The position numbers were made by a program, and so were the translations under genes. Shown piece by piece: positions 25,181 to 36,171 of a stretch of DNA of 64,000 bases. The first letter of the stretch is position 1. Every line of letters starts with the position of its first letter. Under the pieces are notes generated by a model. The model was not told the origin of the DNA and made no database searches. It was given only the letters and a program-made list of their open reading frames with translations. Origin of the DNA: Rhizopus sp. PT2906. Taxonomy: Eukaryota > Mucoromycota > Mucoromycetes > Mucorales > Rhizopodaceae. The stretch spans positions 22,246 through 86,245 of the forward strand of contig JAMYHX010000142.1 of the NCBI GenBank assembly GCA_025529335.1, given 5' to 3'.

Positions 25181-27297
25181 AGAGGAAGAAGAAGAGGAAG
25201 AAGAAGAGGAAGAAGAAGAGGAAGAAGAAGAGAATGATGAAGAGAATGATGAAGAGAATAAAAAGGAAGAACAAGTAGTAGTCAAAGAGCCACCAAAAAG
25301 CTCTGTGCTGACAAAATATGTTCCTCCTCATTTAAGAAAACCTGTATCGACCGGAAAGAGCGAACAACAATTAAGATTACAAAAACAACTTCAGGGTCAA
25401 CTTAACAGATTGAGTGAGTTAAACATTGAAAGTATTCTAGTTGAAATTGAAAAGTGCTATGGAACTTATCCACGTCATGGTATGTTTATTTATGAACTAT
25501 ATATTAAACAATTATCTAACCTCACTTGACAGATGTTACATCAACCATTACTGAGCTTATCATCAACTCCATCTCACAAAGATCGAATTTGCTTGATTCA
25601 TTCGTGATTACATATGCAACCATAGTTGCAAGTCTTTATCGTTTAGTTGGTGTTGAGTTTGGTAAATTCATAGAATGACCTATTGACAAGTTACTAACAT
25701 ATCTTGTAGCTGCCCATTTTGTACAAACGGTTATTGAGATGTTTGAAACGGAACATAAAAAATATAAAAAGGCAAAGCAGCAGACGATTGATGATGAACA
25801 AGAAGGTTACAAGGAAACGAGGAACTTGTTGACATTGATACTCGAGTTATATAACTTCCAAGTCATCTCATGTATCCTTGTTTATGATATCGTGCGTATG
25901 CTTATCAATGAACTAGACGAAGGCAATGTAGAACTCTTGCTACGAATTATTAGAAGTGAGTATCCATATTACATATGATTGACTATAATACTGATTTTTG
26001 TTTTTCGTAGCTGCTGGAGCTGAGCTTCGTAACGATGATCCTACCTCATTAAAACATATCATTGATGAAATACAAAAGGAAACAGCTAAACGCGACCCTT
26101 CGACTATATCGTAAGTGTTAGAAATTAATATCGAGGTTGGTTTTTGTAACTTTTTTTTTTGTTGCAGTCTGCGTCATAAGTTCATGCTTGAAACAATCGC
26201 TAATGTGAAAAATAACAAGATCAAGAATAAGCAGACAGCAGCTGGACATGGCGATAAAGAGTTGGTGCAAAAGATGAAAAAATTCATACAAGGATTATCA
26301 AAGAAGAGATCGACTCGTAGTACAGAAGCCTTGCGTGTCAGTTTGGATGATATTCACAACGTCCATACAAAGGGTAAATGGTGGTTAGTTGGTGCCTCGT
26401 GGAAAGATAATTTGGTGGGTACAGAAAGTAAATACAAGACGACAAATGTGCCTGAAGACCTAAAGAAGGATCAATCAATGCAAGAGGCTCTTTTGAAGCT
26501 TGCGAGAAAACAGGGAATGAATACAGATATACGTAGAACTATATTTATAACAATTATGAGTGCAGAGGTTTGAGCAAAACATAGGCTTTTATTAAAACAA
26601 GATAGACTAACGAAGCGAAATGATATAGGATTATTTGGATGCATTTGAGAAACTGATGAAACTAGGCTTAAATGAAGTCCAACAAAGAGAAATCTGTCGT
26701 GTTATGCTTCAGTGCACAGGAAATGTAAGGGAATGTGACTATGAATATCCTTTATCTAACGAATGATTATAGGAAAAAACATTTAATCCATACTACATGC
26801 TTGTTAGTAGAAGATTATGTGAAATAGACCATTCCTTCAAAGTGACCTTCCAATACTGTCTATGGGATTTCCTTAGAGAGTGTGGTGAAAGCGAAGTGGG
26901 TGGTCTAGAACGAAGTGCGAGTGAAAGCTTTTCTGGAAGCAAAGAAGTCAGATTAAGCAAGATTGTGAACATGGCCAAGTTTTATGCTTCATTGATAACT
27001 GAAGGTGCTCTTACACTTGCTGTCTTGAAGAGTATCAACTTTATGAATTTACAAAAGAATGGTCGCATATTCCTGGAGTTACTCTTTGTAAATATATTAT
27101 TACAATTACACGCTGGAGGAGCACAGGCCATTGCCAATGTATTTGGCAAGATACGAGACCAACGAATACTTGCTCAGGGCTGTATATTCTTCATTGTAGG
27201 AACTGTTACTCACTGTAAACACTCTGGACTTGAAGAGGATGATATAGAAAAAGTACAGTGGGGTTGTAAAATAGCTAAAGAAGTATTAAATAAATGA
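24241..27297 (+). CDS. SGD1: Nucleolar MIF4G-domain protein NOM1/SGD1
   Basis: Eight exons (24241-24340, 24391-25479, 25533-25661, 25710-25955, 26011-26110, 26168-26567, 26629-26724, 26773-27297) close to 894 residues. After a Lys-rich N-terminus and a long Glu/Asp run (about residues 270-325) comes YVPPHLRKP, the entry to MIF4G (about 360-580), then MA3 (RRTIFITIMSAEDYLDAFEKL). NOM1/Sgd1 is a nucleolar factor of 18S rRNA maturation that recruits eIF4A3-type helicase. It shares the MIF4G-MA3 plan with CWC22 in this window. The stop codon lies at the very edge of an inverted-repeat arm. Confidence 0.92.
25110..25260 (+). repeat. GAA/GAG coding microsatellite in NOM1
   Basis: A nearly pure run of GAA and GAG codons encodes about 35 consecutive Glu, flanked by GAT runs encoding Asp. 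Groups of GAAGAAGAG repeat with a nine-base sub-period, suggesting recent slippage. Confidence 0.9.
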
Positions 27298-28180
27298 TCC
27301 AAAAGCATTTAGACATTATTTCAATTTAATATATAATAATTGTGACAACAAAACAAATGGATATACAATTAAACACACGTTTTTAGATCAACATTACATG
27401 CACGAAAAAATTCATGACAGAGTGACTAATGCGACGAGCGCTACCTCGAGGTACTAAGCATGATTTCATTTTACAACTTCATACTGTCAAAGTCTCTGCC
27501 TAGCCAAAGGCTGTCCTGTGAGATATTCTTTAATGTAAAATGCACTTGAGCAACCTTGACAGCATAGGATGAAAATAGAGCAATAACAACATTTCTTTTT
27601 TATCTATTTTTTCTTGAAAAGAAACATTAACTAAGATGGTGACTTTATAAACTCATGTGTAGCTTGACGCCATACAATGAAGAGCTTTGTTAGAGGACAT
27701 CACAGATACGTGGGCGTCAGACCACGTATATACTAAAATAACCATGACATTTATTAATAAAACACCCAGTAAGACGTTGTTATCAATTTTTTTTTTCTTA
27801 ATTATCTAATCTACATCTTCTTGATAGAGACCGTAAAACAAAGAAGAAACGAGGAGAATGGGGAACAATCAATATTACTTACTCGTGTAATGTATTCAAT
27901 ACTTCATATATTCGTGTTTACATGACATTTTCTGTTTCCTTCTTACTCAGTTTTCCCACTTCTTTCCTTCCTTTTCCCCCCTTGATCTCAAAAATGTTTT
28001 CAGATTCTATGCACCTTTTTTTGATTTGACTCGGGAGGGACGAAATTATATTGTTCTAATGCACCCATTGTGGTCTTTTATTTTCTTTAATAAAATATTT
28101 GTTTAATCATATACCCACTATTTTGTTGTCACAATTATATATTAAATTGAAATAATGTCCAAGTGCTTCTGGATCATTTA
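27291..28180. mobile_element. Inverted-repeat-bounded insertion between NOM1 and the chitinase
   Basis: The left arm 27291-27353 and right arm 28121-28180 are inverted copies, sharing ATGATCCA, AGCA and a near-perfect block running from GACATTATTTC through TTTAATATATAA to TTGTGACAACAAAA, with one 3-base indel and a few mismatches. The left arm includes the NOM1 stop codon. The interior (about 770 bases) has no gene but contains another copy of the MITE-like family. It is either a transposon that inserted beside NOM1 or an inverted duplication of the NOM1 3' end. Confidence 0.7.
27436..27718 (+). mobile_element. MITE-like element, copy B (nested, degenerate)
   Basis: Shares with copies A and C the ordered blocks GCGCTACCTC, ACAACTTCATACT, CAAAGTCTCTGCCTA, CTGTCC, AACAACATTTCTTTTT, GAAAAGAAAC and GTTAGAGGACATCA, ending in GGGCGTC. 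It is more diverged in its middle than the other two copies. Confidence 0.6.
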
Positions 28181-28225
28181 AATACACGTTCTTTCCTCTC
28201 CTCTTTTCTTTTTCTTTCCAGTAAA

Positions 28226-30659
28226 ATGAAAAAGTCATTGTTGATCCTTTTTCTAGTCATTGGATTATCTACTGCTTTTGATGTAAGTTGGCCCACTTTC
28301 TTTTTTTTTTTTTTTTCTCAATCTAATCTATAATCATTATTGATCTGTCAATTTCAAAGAATGCCTGTAACAATAATGTTGTTGCCTGTAAGTAATAATC
28401 GTTATAAATCTCAAGGAAATCCAAATATCTCTCTCTCTTAGATTGGGGTCAAAATTCATTTGGTGCTGCCAATAGTCAGGATAAATCTGGTTGGCAAAAG
28501 CCATTAAGCTTCTATTGTGATGATGACTCTATAGATGTCTTTCCAATATCCTTTTTAACAACTTTCTTTGGTCCTGGAAACAGTCCTGAAATCAATCTTG
28601 CCAATGTAAGTCCCCCCCCTTTTTTTTTTAAAAAAAAAACATATAAACTAAAGATGAAATCAAGACATGTAACAGTGTCGACAACTCTACTTTTGCTGGA
28701 ACTGCTTTGGCTGACTGTACAAGCATGGCTTCTGATATCAAGTATTGTCAATCAAAAGGCAAGCTGGTAACCCTCTCTTTGGGTGGTGCGACTGGTAGTG
28801 TTGGATTTCAATCAGAAGATCAAGCCAATGCATTTGCAGAAACCATCTGGAACATCTTTTTGGGTGGTAGTTCATCCACTCGTCCCTTTGGTGATGCTAT
28901 ACTAGATGGGTAAGTTATGTTTCCATCTTTTTTAATAAGCAAAGAGAGAGAGAAAACAAGAAATGTTTACTATTTGTTTATAGTATTGACCTTGATATCG
29001 AAGGAGGCGGATCGAATTGTAAGATTCTAGAAATGTAACAAAATTCTTGTTAAATTGACAACAAATTAGATTATGTACCTTTTCTTCAAAAATTAAGTTC
29101 ATACTTTGATGATTCAAAAAAGTATTACATTACTGCTGCTCCCCAATGTGTCTTTCCTGATGCTAATCTTCAAAATACCTTGAACGCCTTCCCATTTGAC
29201 GCTGTTTATGTTCAATTCTGTAAAATAATAATAGTAATAATAATCAATAGTTTGGTTATTAACTACAATTAATAGATAATAATCCATGTGGCCTTCAATA
29301 CTTTGATAGCAACCAGTGGAACTTTGGTGTCTGGGATGACTGGGCTCGTCATTCCTCTCCTAATCCCAAGGTTAAGGTTTACATCGGCGCACCTGCTAGT
29401 CCATCTGCTGCTGGCAGTGGTTATGTCGGTCCTGATACCTTACTTAAAATTGCAGCGACAACAAAAGAATCATTTCCTAGCTTTGGTGGGGTCATGTTCT
29501 GGGGTAAGGTTATAACAAAGAGATTGGCATGTTCATAAAGCGTTTCTTCTATATACAGATGCATCGCAAGCTTATGCTAATAATAACCTTGCTGCTACTA
29601 TAAAAAATGGATTATCTAGTGGAAAAAGCTGTGGTCAATCATTTAATCTTTCTGTATGTACTGCGCCTCCTTATGTTGCTGGTACTAGCTACAGTCGAGG
29701 AAGTACGGTTAGTTACAAGTAAGTGCTACATGTAGAGAGAGAAAGCTTTTTTATTCTAATTGCTTACAATAACAAATAGTGGATATACTTGGATTGTAAG
29801 TTCTAAAAGGGATATTGTTTCACTTTTTATCAAACAGTAACTGTTTATGACTTAGGCTAAATGGTATGCCTCGTCTCCTCCATCTTCAAATCCTTATTCT
29901 GATTGGATTCCTATCAAGGCATGTATGCCAAATACAAATGGTGCAGAAACATCTCTACCAAATATGATACCTGTTAGCAGTATATCCAAATCAGCTTCCA
30001 GCTCGATACAATCTATCACATCAAGTCGTTCTGTCATGGCACCCACAGCCTCATCATCAGCAACACGATCAGTATCCAACACTGCCTTGCCTCCTGCAGC
30101 TACTGGTTCCCCATCAACACCTTCTATATGCTCTGGTGTACCCGAGTGGTCACCCACTATTGCTTACACTGGTGGCAACATGGTTTACTACCAAGATGCT
30201 GTTTGGAAAGCAAAATGGTGGTCTCAAAACGATACCCCTGGTGGTGTCGCAGGTGTTTGGGAGAAGGCGGATGCTTGTGGCCAGTCAAGAACTTTATCAG
30301 CTCGATCTATTATTGAAGGTATAATCTAGTAATACAGGATTCATAGAAACTTATATGGCTTTTTTTTCTAGCTGCTGCAAGAGTTCATTGTAAGCGTGAT
30401 ACTACCAAATGGAATCGATTCAAGAAGTACAGTAAAGGAAATAGAGTTATTTACAAGTAAGTAGAGGATCTTTTTGTTATTATTACTGTTTATTCATTGT
30501 ATATTATCAGACGCTCGGTCTATGTTGCTTCTGATTCTAATGTTGTAAGTTATATATACAAGTTAGTATCGCCTTACCTAATTGCCTTTATATTTATTGT
30601 AGAATGAACAACCAGGATCTACTTCTTTCTTCTGGCAAAAAGATATTACCTGCGTATAA
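28226..30659 (+). CDS. Secreted GH18 class III chitinase with tandem chitin-binding modules
   Basis: Thirteen exons close exactly to 573 residues (28226-28282, 28360-28387, 28442-28605, 28665-28909, 28984-29018, 29070-29219, 29276-29503, 29559-29718, 29780-29795, 29856-30318, 30372-30456, 30511-30544, 30603-30659). A signal peptide (MKKSLLILFLVIGLSTAFD) precedes the GH18 barrel: VVAYWGQNS, LVTLSLGGATGS and the catalytic DxDxE motif as GIDLDIEGGG (about residues 165-174, proton donor Glu intact). CBM5/12-like modules follow (SYNGYTWIAKWYASS; AVWKAKWWSQNDTPG; a third near the end), separated by a Ser/Thr-rich linker. It hydrolyses chitin in wall remodelling or nutrition. One exon is only 16 bases. 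Confidence 0.93.
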
Positions 30660-30906
30660 GAAAGTTTAAAATGGTTACATATTCACTTTGATACCATGCT
30701 CGCTGTTGCTATTTAATTTATTGATTTTTAGACATATATTTATACATTCATATCAATTTCGTATATAGAAAGAAAATAATAAAAAAAAAAGAGGGGTACT
30801 TTATTGCATTTACAGTAAATGATTATGTGGTATCAGCTAAACAAATTATTATATGCTATGAATGTATCGATTCCGGTTTAAATTAAATGTGATGCTGTGT
30901 ATATGA

Positions 30907-32278
30907 TTATTGTTCAATTGTTCCAAACATATTGTTGCTTGATTCTGCAGGTGTAGCTTTACGTACACCAGCAAAGCCTCTTCTGTCACCCTTTCTCATC
31001 ATGATCTTCCAATTTGCCTTTAAATTATTTAATACTCTCTCAATCTCTTCGTTGTGATCAGGAGCAGACGCTAAGAGAGACGTCATTTGTAGCATCTTGG
31101 CAGCTGTTGCAGCAGGATTTTGCGAAGAACCAAAGTCGGTAAACAACTTATTGAAGACATCTATAAACACGATGATTAGAAAAATACTGAGGAAGAATAC
31201 TTGTTACCTTCTAACCGCTTTGTCTGCAGCAAGATAACATTGTCTCTAAAGCTCCTCAATGCCATATTTCTCACATTCCATGCCTCAGCTTCATCAGCAG
31301 ATCGGTATATTATGTCTGTACGTAAAGGTAAAAATACAGCTTCAAAATAAGGTAGAGCATAAGTGAAGAAGAAGGACCACTGTTCGACCAGTCTATCCAG
31401 TAGTTTTTCATCTGTTACACCAAACATTTTGGAATTCAATGTAAACATGCCATCTCTCAATAATGCTTCAATGTCATGATAAAACTGAGGTGAAATAGGA
31501 TCGGTTAAGCAGCGTCTATAGATGTATTAGAGCAAGAAAAAAAAAAAAAAAAGGCAAGGTTCAGTTACCTTAATAATTCATTCAAGTCTTCAATTGCTCC
31601 TTGTGGGCCTTCGCCGTTAAACAAAGGTAAGACACGGACACAAAGTGTCTGCCAAGCGTCTTCTTGAGAACTAGTGAAGAGTCCACTGTTGCTATTGACA
31701 TTGTTTGCACTATTCAAATATATACTGGATTGCATCATGCTCATACTACTGAAGCTGTTCTGTCTACGATAGGGTCCTCCTGGAGCAGTAGGAGGTGCTG
31801 CCATAGGCTGAAATGATATACTTCCTCCTACAATTGTATTATTGCTCACTGCATTGGAAGGAGAGAAATAAAAGTTGGAGTTATTAGATGAAGAAGGTGC
31901 AATATCCTCTCCTCTTAGATGTATAGTTGACCTTTCAACATCACGAGCAATTGACTTTGCGTCCAGCGCATTTAATGACTTGTGTATAGACGGTGATGTT
32001 ATGGGTGATGTTGGTCTTTGAACAGATTGTGACATGGATCTATCAAGACTTCCTGAGCTCGGCTGTTTACGAGCTCTAACATTGGTTCCGGGTTTTGATG
32101 TCTGACAGCTGCCTCCACTGAATGACGATTGTATAGTTGGTGTTTCTGCAGGAAAGCTAGCGTTTTGTGATGAACTGCTTTCTGCTTTATCCATAAAAAA
32201 GGATGAACTTGATGAAGGAGAAGAACATACACTTAGTTCTTCAAACGTAGCTTGTTGAGATGATGTAGGTAGAGACAT
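30907..32278 (-). CDS. HbrB/PROTOR/Bit61-type TORC2 subunit
   Basis: Three exons (32278-31569, 31515-31208, 31160-30907) close to 423 residues. The first 210 residues are Ser/Asn-rich and disordered. The HbrB domain follows (about 215-345): ALLRDGMFTLNSKM, FFTYALPYFEAVFLPLRTD and VRNMALRSFRDNVIL, characteristic of HbrB, Bit61 and mammalian PROTOR. These bind the TORC2 kinase complex at the plasma membrane and affect polarity and hyphal growth. An in-frame ATG at 32317 is possible, but its leader is very hydrophobic, so 32278 is preferred. Divergent from the CIA30 gene, 138 bases away. Confidence 0.88.
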
Positions 32279-32416
32279 TTTAAACAATAAAAAGAAAAAG
32301 AAAGAAATGATATCCAAAAATGGAAATCAATTGCCTCTCTCTGTTTCTGTTTATCTTGTGACTCAGTTTCATTTGGCTCTCCACCCCCAAGCAAAAAGGG
32401 AAGCTTTTCTTTCAAC

Positions 32417-33261
32417 ATGTTTTCAATCTTTCGTCGAACGGCAGTAGAGGTAGCGGAGTCGAGTTTAAAAGGTAGAATGAAGCATGCTGTTATTCTTGTA
32501 GTTATTTAATACCTTAAAGCTTTAAATATGGACGGCCTTAGAGGCTGGCAAAGAGAAATGCCCATGGCAGCTCTTAATTCACAAAAAGATCTCACTCAAT
32601 GGGTAGTTGGCAGCGATAAAGACATTGGCGGTTTCTCAGAAGCTCACTTGGAGATTACACCAGAAGGCACAGGGAGATTTCATGGAAACATTTCTTTGGA
32701 TCTTCCTACTAATCCAGAAATTAAGCAAAGTGGATATGCTGCTATTCGTACAAAAGTAACAGTGATGTCCAATTGATGATCCATTAGCCTTATTTTTTTT
32801 TTTTTCCTATTAGCAAAAAGAGCAATCGTTATTTGGAATACCTTGTTGGGATACGACCTTATTTCGTTATTTGGCTCTGCGAGTGAAAGGAGACAAAAGA
32901 AAATATTTTGTAAATATACAAACAGACGGTATTGTCAAGACAGATTTATTCCAACATCGATTATTTTTACGTACACCGGGTCAATGGGAAACAGTGATGG
33001 TAAGCAAAAATATCTTTTAATAAACTCCACAAGTAATTCGTGATATAGATTCCCTTTAAAGACTTCATTTTAACAAACAATGGCATGATTCAAGAAGAAC
33101 AAATTGAGATGTTTAGAGAAAAAGTCAGAACAGTTGGTATCTCTCTCATGGACCGTCAAGAAGGTCCTTTTAGTATCGAAATCGATTGGATAAAAGCTAT
33201 GAACACTGAATTCACAGAAGGTGATATGGACAGAGTACCAGACAAGGTTGAACAATTGTAA
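32417..33261 (+). CDS. CIA30: Mitochondrial complex I assembly factor (CIA30/NDUFAF1)
   Basis: Four exons (32417-32471, 32520-32755, 32814-32999, 33049-33261) close to 229 residues. The first small exon supplies a basic amphipathic presequence (MFSIFRRTAVEVAESSLK), consistent with mitochondrial import, so I chose this start over the downstream Met at 32528. The CIA30 domain follows: WVVGSDKDIGGFSEAHLE, GIPCWDTTLFRYLALRVKGD and TDLFQHRLFLRTPGQWE. CIA30/NDUFAF1 helps assemble the membrane arm of NADH dehydrogenase. Its presence implies that complex I is retained, unlike in Saccharomyces. Confidence 0.93.
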
Positions 33262-36171
33262 ATAATAAATAAAAATCAAACACTTTCTCCTCCCACTTGT
33301 CAAGGATTTGTTTCTTTCTTTCTTTTCTACGATGTTTTGATAAAATGATATATAGTTTCCACAGTGAGACATAAAAATATCATATTGAAAAGTGATTATT
33401 AGCGTACACGCATTATAGAGAGAGTATTTATGCTATCAGGGATTAAAGTAGTGTTTAGTATAGCATTGGATACATGTATTGATACTTGCTTCCGTAGAGT
33501 ATTACCATCATCAATGACTGACCTAATCTCGTTTCTTTAAAGAAAGGGAGGATAAATGCTTTGCAGAACACTAAAAGTAATTTAATATACATGTATAATT
33601 TTGCGTTTGTATGGCAGCAAAAAAAAAATGTTTAATATCCTTTGACCAGCTATGACTTCCGCTTGTACAAGATGTTTAGACGCTTTAAACCCAAGGTTAT
33701 AACACATGCATACGTTTTTCGTACACTTTTATAATTCCCAGAGATGATTAGGAAATAAGTGAAATTTATTTTATAAGAATGCAAAAGAGTTATATTGAAA
33801 GACGCCTTCCTTTGTTCTTGAGTAAAAGTTACATACTTAAAAGTACCTTAAGTGAATATGAAAGTAGTCATTTTAAAGAGCAAAAAGTCAAAGTGGGGGA
33901 GTAACAAAATGAAGCTTTTATTAGAGTAAGCAATAGTTTTATTTCCAAAGAGAGAATGTTTTGAATAAGTAGATAATTTTTTCTTTTGATAGCCAAGTTA
34001 AGAGAATAAGTAGAGGCTTTTTGTTTTTGATAGCCAAGCAGAGAGATTTCTTCTTTTTTTTTTTTTTTTCTTTCCATAAGTCCAGAAGGCCACATTATCA
34101 CTAGCTTTCAAACCCAAGATGACTAGAATCATAGACTGCATGCCGGAAGACTACAAGGTGTAAACCCTCCATGAAAAAAAAAAGTACTCAAGTATTAAGA
34201 CTCAAGACACAATACCCAAGGCTCAAGACCCAAAAAACAACCACGGGAAACTCAGGAAAGGGAAGCTTCAACATACGAAGAGTGCACCTAAGTACCTAGG
34301 ACAAAGCTTTTTGAAATACTACGGTCAGTGCGCGCAGTAGAAACATTGAAACCTTGAAAGATTGGGGACATTGGGGGTATTGGGACATTGGAACATTGGA
34401 ACATTGAAAGCATCGAGCTCAGTAGTAGGGTGGGTTTACGAGCCATTCATCATCTGTAGAAGCAGAGCCATAACAATAGGAGCATCTCGGAGTGATCCAG
34501 CGTAGAGAAGCAGTGATCTGTCTGGTTAGTTTTTTTTTTTGTTTTTTATATACTTTTTCTTTTTTTTTTCCGTAGTAGAGTTTGATAAGGCTTGGCAGAT
34601 AGTGGCAAAGTAGATTGGATATGTTGTTACTCCAGAGCAGTATTCATTAGCAGCAGGCATTGATAGACATGAGCAAAATTCTTTAGGGACTTTCCGACGT
34701 TGATAAACATATGACAGGCATTCACTTGCATTTTCAGGCACTGATGATCATTTTTAGGCGTTCATTGGTCTTTTCAGAGATTTTATAAGCATTTTATAAG
34801 CATTTGATAAGCGTTTGATAAAGCATTTGTTTGATTGTTTGATTGTTTGATTATTCCATTTTTTGATTGTTTGAGTGTATTGATAAGCAGTACCAAGTAT
34901 TTTCTTTTGAGCAATAGCAAGTAGCAGAAGTTTCTTTAAGGAGAGGTCATTATGATAGAGTAAGATGCATCAGGAAGCATGAAATAGAGCCAGCAAAAGC
35001 GTATTTCTAAACGATGACATTAGTTATATATACTTTGAGGTCATCCAGACGCGGTTATACCTTTTCAACATAGGGAATAATAAAGGTATAGGAGAATTTT
35101 TAAAAGAGATAAAGAATAAAGAAAAAAAATTGGGGAAAAGAATGATGGTCTCTTTTATAGTTTTTGTTGACGTGAATCATGTTATTTAGGCTGAAAATAA
35201 ATGACTCATTCCTTCTTTCTCCAATAACGCATGAATAAATAAATAGCTCATTCTCTATCTTATCCATATTAGAACATATCCGAGCATCCGAACGCCTTCC
35301 TCCTTTTCGTTTGCATATTTTTTTCACGGCCCCTTTTCTTTTGTAAGACCGCTTGTTTACATAAAGTTGACCTCACACACATACATACACACACATGTGT
35401 TTTTTTTTATTTTGATTGCTTCACTTTTCTCATTTCCAATACGCATTTTTCTATTTTTCTGATCGTTTTCTTTAAGAATGGATAAAAAAAATGTAAGATG
35501 AGAATTAAATGTACAAAGAAAAAGGCTGAAGGGAGACAGCAGCTAATAGTAAACAAAAAATAAGGCTTTTCTCAAAGAGCACTAGACTGCCGATTCTGTG
35601 GAACACACGCGATTGATTCCATTACAGTTGTTATTTATCAAATCAAAAGAATCCAGACATTATCATTTATTTTTTTATCGTTATGCCTTTTTAGTAACTA
35701 CTGGTTGATAGCGCGATTAAAATAAAGAAAGAAAAGGAGCGAAGGAGAGAGAGTCTTTTCTGTAATAATAATATATGGATCAATACTTATTATTTAAAGA
35801 AATGGAGAGGTCTCATAAAAAATATTAAAGGATATCATTATTATTTTTGATGGAGATATGTGTATCATATATTCTGTGTATCTGATATCTGCCAAAAAAA
35901 AAGCAACTCTAGCCTTCTTGTATTGTTTTTATTTTTATTTTTAGTGCACATGAAACAGATAAGGTGTTTATCCTCTATTTCTTGTTGTTATATCCCTATC
36001 CTTTCCCTTGTTGCTTGTGAAATGTAAGCTAGGATTAACGACTATTGTTATTATAATAGATTTAATGATTATGCATTCATCTTTATAGTAAAGCAAAGAG
36101 TTTTAAAAAAGAAAAAGTGAAATCTGCATAAACTATTTCAAATGGCGCTCGAAACAGGGTGGTTGCTAAGG
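33262..36171. other. Non-genic region with low-complexity repeats
   Basis: No supportable gene. Seen: a local duplication of a TTTTGATAGCCAAG-containing segment (33979-34040), repeats of GGGACATT and GGAACATT (34366-34410), and TTTATAAGCA and TTTGATTG tandem units (34780-34860). A minus-strand frame at 34526-34741 has six Cys in its first 70 residues but no other support. Confidence 0.45.

Noticed and set aside
24968..25331. Poly-Ser, poly-Lys and poly-Phe frames around the NOM1 acidic run
   Set aside because: Off-frame or antisense readings of the GAA/GAG microsatellite.
34526..34741. Cys-containing minus-strand frame (71 codons)
   Set aside because: Cys spacing is suggestive, but there is no signal peptide, no convincing splice partners and it ends in a poly-Lys run from a homopolymer.
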